From: Betaproteobacteria bacterium | GTDB taxonomy: Bacteria; Pseudomonadota; Gammaproteobacteria; Burkholderiales; Rhodocyclaceae | NCBI GenBank assembly: GCA_016234745.1 | Contig: JACRAR010000037.1 | Span: forward strand, 1 to 64,000 | DNA: 64,000 nt | Direction: 5' to 3' | Shown here: in pieces, positions 62,281 to 64,000 of the stretch | Position numbering within the stretch: position 1 is the stretch's first letter | Layout of the letters: every line of letters begins with the position of its first letter | Position numbers and translations under genes: made by a program | The notes under the pieces: model-generated | Database searches by the model: none | Told to the model about the DNA's origin: nothing | Seen by the model: the letters and a program-made list of their open reading frames with translations, nothing else

Positions 62281-62621
62281 TGTCGTACTGCTCGTATGAA
62301 CTGCCTGCCCTGGTATTCAACGGCATCAGAAACAGGCGAATTGCTAGGGGCACGGACCTGTCCGCCGAGTTCTTTGAAGGCGGCCCCTCAGACCGCCGGC
62401 ACTGATTCCCTCGCCGGCGGCACGGCAATGGCGGCTGTACACCATGGATGACTCAGTGACCAATGGCCGGTTCGGAGAAGCCAAACGAGAAGGTCGGGTT
62501 GAGGTGTCGGACTTTGGGGCACCCAAGATCCACCTTTCGATGAACGTTCCGTTCCATGTGTGTTGTGTTTACTGGGGCCGATAGACTTTATTGTTCACGA
62601 TCAAGGCGTTGCTTCTTGCAG
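62281..62621. other. End of second element and short chromosomal gap
   Basis: No gene. It contains the inverted TnsB-type end (62578-62603). A TCGGACTTTGGGG stretch near 62508 may be a decayed second site. Confidence 0.4.
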
Positions 62622-62864
62622 TTAGAGCCAGCGCATGCGTCTGCTGTCATCCCGAAACATTTCGCCTGTCCTGATGGACAGCAGGTCGCATCTGCTCAAG
62701 CCAATATCCTTCAAATCGGTATCGCTGAAGTTTTCCAGAATGTCATAGTCATTGCGCGAAGCGCGCCATTGCCTCAGTTTGCCCACCAGATTTGGCAACC
62801 ATTGCAGCAGCCGGCGATGGTCAGCGCTATCGGTGCTGTCGATGAGAAACAGAGCCTTCTCCAT
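62622..62864 (-). CDS. DUF1127 domain protein
   Basis: 80 residues. The C-terminal 'LENFSDTDLKDIGLSRCDL' with a preceding 'LRQWRASRNDYD' is the DUF1127 motif, found in small arginine-rich regulators of phosphate, carbon and RNA metabolism. The ATG at 62864 is backed by GGGAG; a TTG at 62873 would extend by three residues. Confidence 0.8.
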   Translation of the reverse strand: MEKALFLIDSTDSADHRRLLQWLPNLVGKLRQWRASRNDYDILENFSDTDLKDIGLSRCDLLSIRTGEMFRDDSRRMRWL

Positions 62865-63111
62865 AATTTTCAACTCCCGCTGAGTTCATGTGGCTACGGA
62901 ATGTAGTGGCATTGGGAGCAGAAAACCATGGCGGTTAACGACAAAAAAACCGCGAAATCGGACAGCCCTGGGTGATGTCCTTTTTTGCGTTATCCGTGTC
63001 CGAAAAGCGGGTTGATTTCTTGTGTTGTCGCGGATAAGCTTGGACATCCATTATTTCTGCCAGGTGGTCCTTCGGTTAGGATCGTGCGGCAGTGCTGGAG
63101 GAGCCGTCCAA

Positions 63112-64000
63112 ATGAAAGCGACCGATATTTACTTCCTCATTCTTCCTGGAGCCGTGCTCATGGATCTTGCGGGCGTCGGCGAGCCTTTCCGCTTCGCCAA
63201 GCGCTTTGGCGCAGAATTTCGTTTGCATTTCATCGGGCCCAAGGCCCTGCCCAAGACTTTTCTCGGCCTGACCCTCCAGGGCGTTGAAGATCTGCCGCAG
63301 TCCCTGCCATCTGACGCGATCATTTTTGCGCCCTGCGTTGCATTGACCCCCGATTTTCCGCGTCCCGAAGCCAAGCAGGCAGCGGCATGGCTGGCTGAGA
63401 CAGTCCAGTCCGACCACATTCTTTGTACCGTTTGCACGGGCGCTTTCCTGGCGGCCATGAGCGGTTTGCTGGATGGGCGGCAATGCACCACGCACTACAT
63501 GTACACCGAAAGACTGGCTCAGGATTACCCGAGACTGAATGTCGTCGAGAACCGCATCTTCGTCCAGGACGGCAATGTGTATTCCAGCGCGGGGGTCACC
63601 GCGGGTGTCGATCTTGCCCTGCACCTGATTTCCGAGCGTGCCGGACCGCTGGTGGCGCGCGAAGTCGCCAAGTTTCTGGTGATCTACATGCGCCGGACAG
63701 GCAACGATCCGCAATTCTCGCCTTGGCTGGCGCACCGCAATCACATCCATCCGCGCATCCACGCAGTGCAGGATCTGATCATTCGCGACCCGTGCGCGGA
63801 ATGGACGGTTGCCGAGCTGGCCGAGCGGATTCATACCAGTCCGCGCAACCTGACCCGGCTGTTCAAGACCCACGCCGGGATACCGCCGCTCACCTATCTC
63901 AGAAAGGTGCGAACTGCGGGGGCCAAGGAACTTATGACGAATTCCAGTCTGAGCATGGAGCGGGTCGCAGAGATGGCCGGCTTTACTTCGGCCGAGCAGA
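63112..64000 (+). CDS. GlxA-type AraC-family transcriptional regulator, C-terminus outside window
   Basis: At least 296 residues, running off the right edge. N-terminal DJ-1/PfpI-like domain ('YFLILPGAVLMDLAGVGEPFRFA', 'HILCTVCTGAFLAAMSGLLDGRQCTTHY' with the nucleophile-elbow cysteine) and a C-terminal AraC helix-turn-helix ('WTVAELAERIHTSPRNLTRLFKTHAGIPPLTYLRKVRT', then 'SMERVAEMAGFTSAEQ'). GlxA-family regulators respond to small metabolites. GGAGGAG (63097-63103) precedes the ATG. Confidence 0.9.
   Translation, partial: MKATDIYFLILPGAVLMDLAGVGEPFRFAKRFGAEFRLHFIGPKALPKTFLGLTLQGVEDLPQSLPSDAIIFAPCVALTPDFPRPEAKQAAAWLAETVQSDHILCTVCTGAFLAAMSGLLDGRQCTTHYMYTERLAQDYPRLNVVENRIFVQDGNVYSSAGVTAGVDLALHLISERAGPLVAREVAKFLVIYMRRTGNDPQFSPWLAHRNHIHPRIHAVQDLIIRDPCAEWTVAELAERIHTSPRNLTRLFKTHAGIPPLTYLRKVRTAGAKELMTNSSLSMERVAEMAGFTSAEQ

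Larger units (their letters stand above)
57852..62603 (+). mobile_element. Second, decayed Tn7-like element (~4.75 kb) in tandem
   Basis: Starts with a 26-bp end (57852-57877) identical to the amt-side end of the first element, only GTTA separates it from that element's other end, and finishes with an inverted copy at 62578-62603 that matches at 22 of 26. Inside are a similar terminator and a relic of the zinc-ribbon gene, then the binding-protein and GGDEF-EAL genes. No tns genes, so it could move only with TnsABC supplied by the neighbour. The flank after 62603 (AGGCG) does not repeat GGTTA. Confidence 0.65.

Overview
The window looks like the chromosome of a betaproteobacterium (Rhodocyclales/Nitrosomonadales-like). 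The reasons are the coaE-zapD-yacG block beside a MutT-ThiE fusion, glnA followed by ntrBC, gluQ, TrpB2, a type II secretion tail gene, high GC and a rich set of c-type cytochromes. Identification is by protein motifs only; no database search was possible.

Region 1 (1-8 kb) is an electron-transfer locus with 23 CXXCH haem motifs in eight proteins: a dihaem and two tetrahaem cytochromes, a membrane-anchored monohaem protein, a nonahaem-cytochrome/b-type membrane fusion with CbcL-like layout, and three small monohaem cytochromes. A near-consensus FNR box lies at class II spacing before two of the small cytochromes. Region 2 (8-28.9 kb) is ordinary core genome: gluQ, a CoA-binding protein, nadA with an EEP phosphatase and clsB, a rhodanese, a CDF metal transporter, glnA-ntrB-ntrC with NtrC and sigma-54 sites, birA-coaX, trpB2, coaE-zapD-yacG, a mutT-thiE fusion, an AAA ATPase, mltA and amt (also with NtrC/sigma-54-like sites).

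Region 3 (28,898-57,847) is a ~29 kb Tn7-like transposon. Its 26-bp ends contain the Tn7 TnsB core ACAATAAAGTCT. The amt-proximal end has two closely packed sites and the distal end three dispersed sites, the same asymmetry as Tn7 R and L. It encodes TniQ, an XRE and a Cro-like regulator, and TnsA-TnsB-TnsC with intact catalytic residues. Cargo 1, between the end and tniQ, is a dual-GHKL ATPase plus receiver-domain pair that may be a conflict/defence module. Cargo 2 (41.2-52.3 kb) is the most unusual part: a gene set for archaeal-type isoprenoid ether lipids. It holds geranylgeranylglyceryl-phosphate synthase, a DGGGP-synthase-like UbiA, a geranylgeranyl-reductase-like flavoprotein and a BtaA-like aminocarboxypropyl transferase, with a nitrilase, a degenerate Nudix protein, an MFS exporter, a ParA-like ATPase, a winged-helix regulator and a PLP-decarboxylase homologue that has lost its PLP lysine. 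Cargo 3 (52.8-57.6 kb) is an IS1182-type remnant broken by an intact IS1595 element, an EEP nuclease/phosphatase and an SAH-hydrolase-like NAD-binding protein.

Region 4 (57,852-62,603) looks like a second, decayed element of the same family, abutting the first with only four bases between them. It has lost its tns genes but keeps both ends, an internal terminator and a relic of a small zinc-ribbon gene. It carries a periplasmic binding protein and a PAS-GGDEF-EAL protein. Region 5 (62.6-64 kb) returns to chromosome with a DUF1127 protein and a GlxA-type AraC regulator cut by the window edge.

Working model (inference): Tn7-like elements have inserted repeatedly just behind amt. The larger one delivers an ether-lipid pathway in which GGGPS and UbiA build a diprenyl glycerol, the reductase saturates it, the BtaA-like enzyme adds a polar group, and MFS, ParA and winged-helix proteins export or control it.
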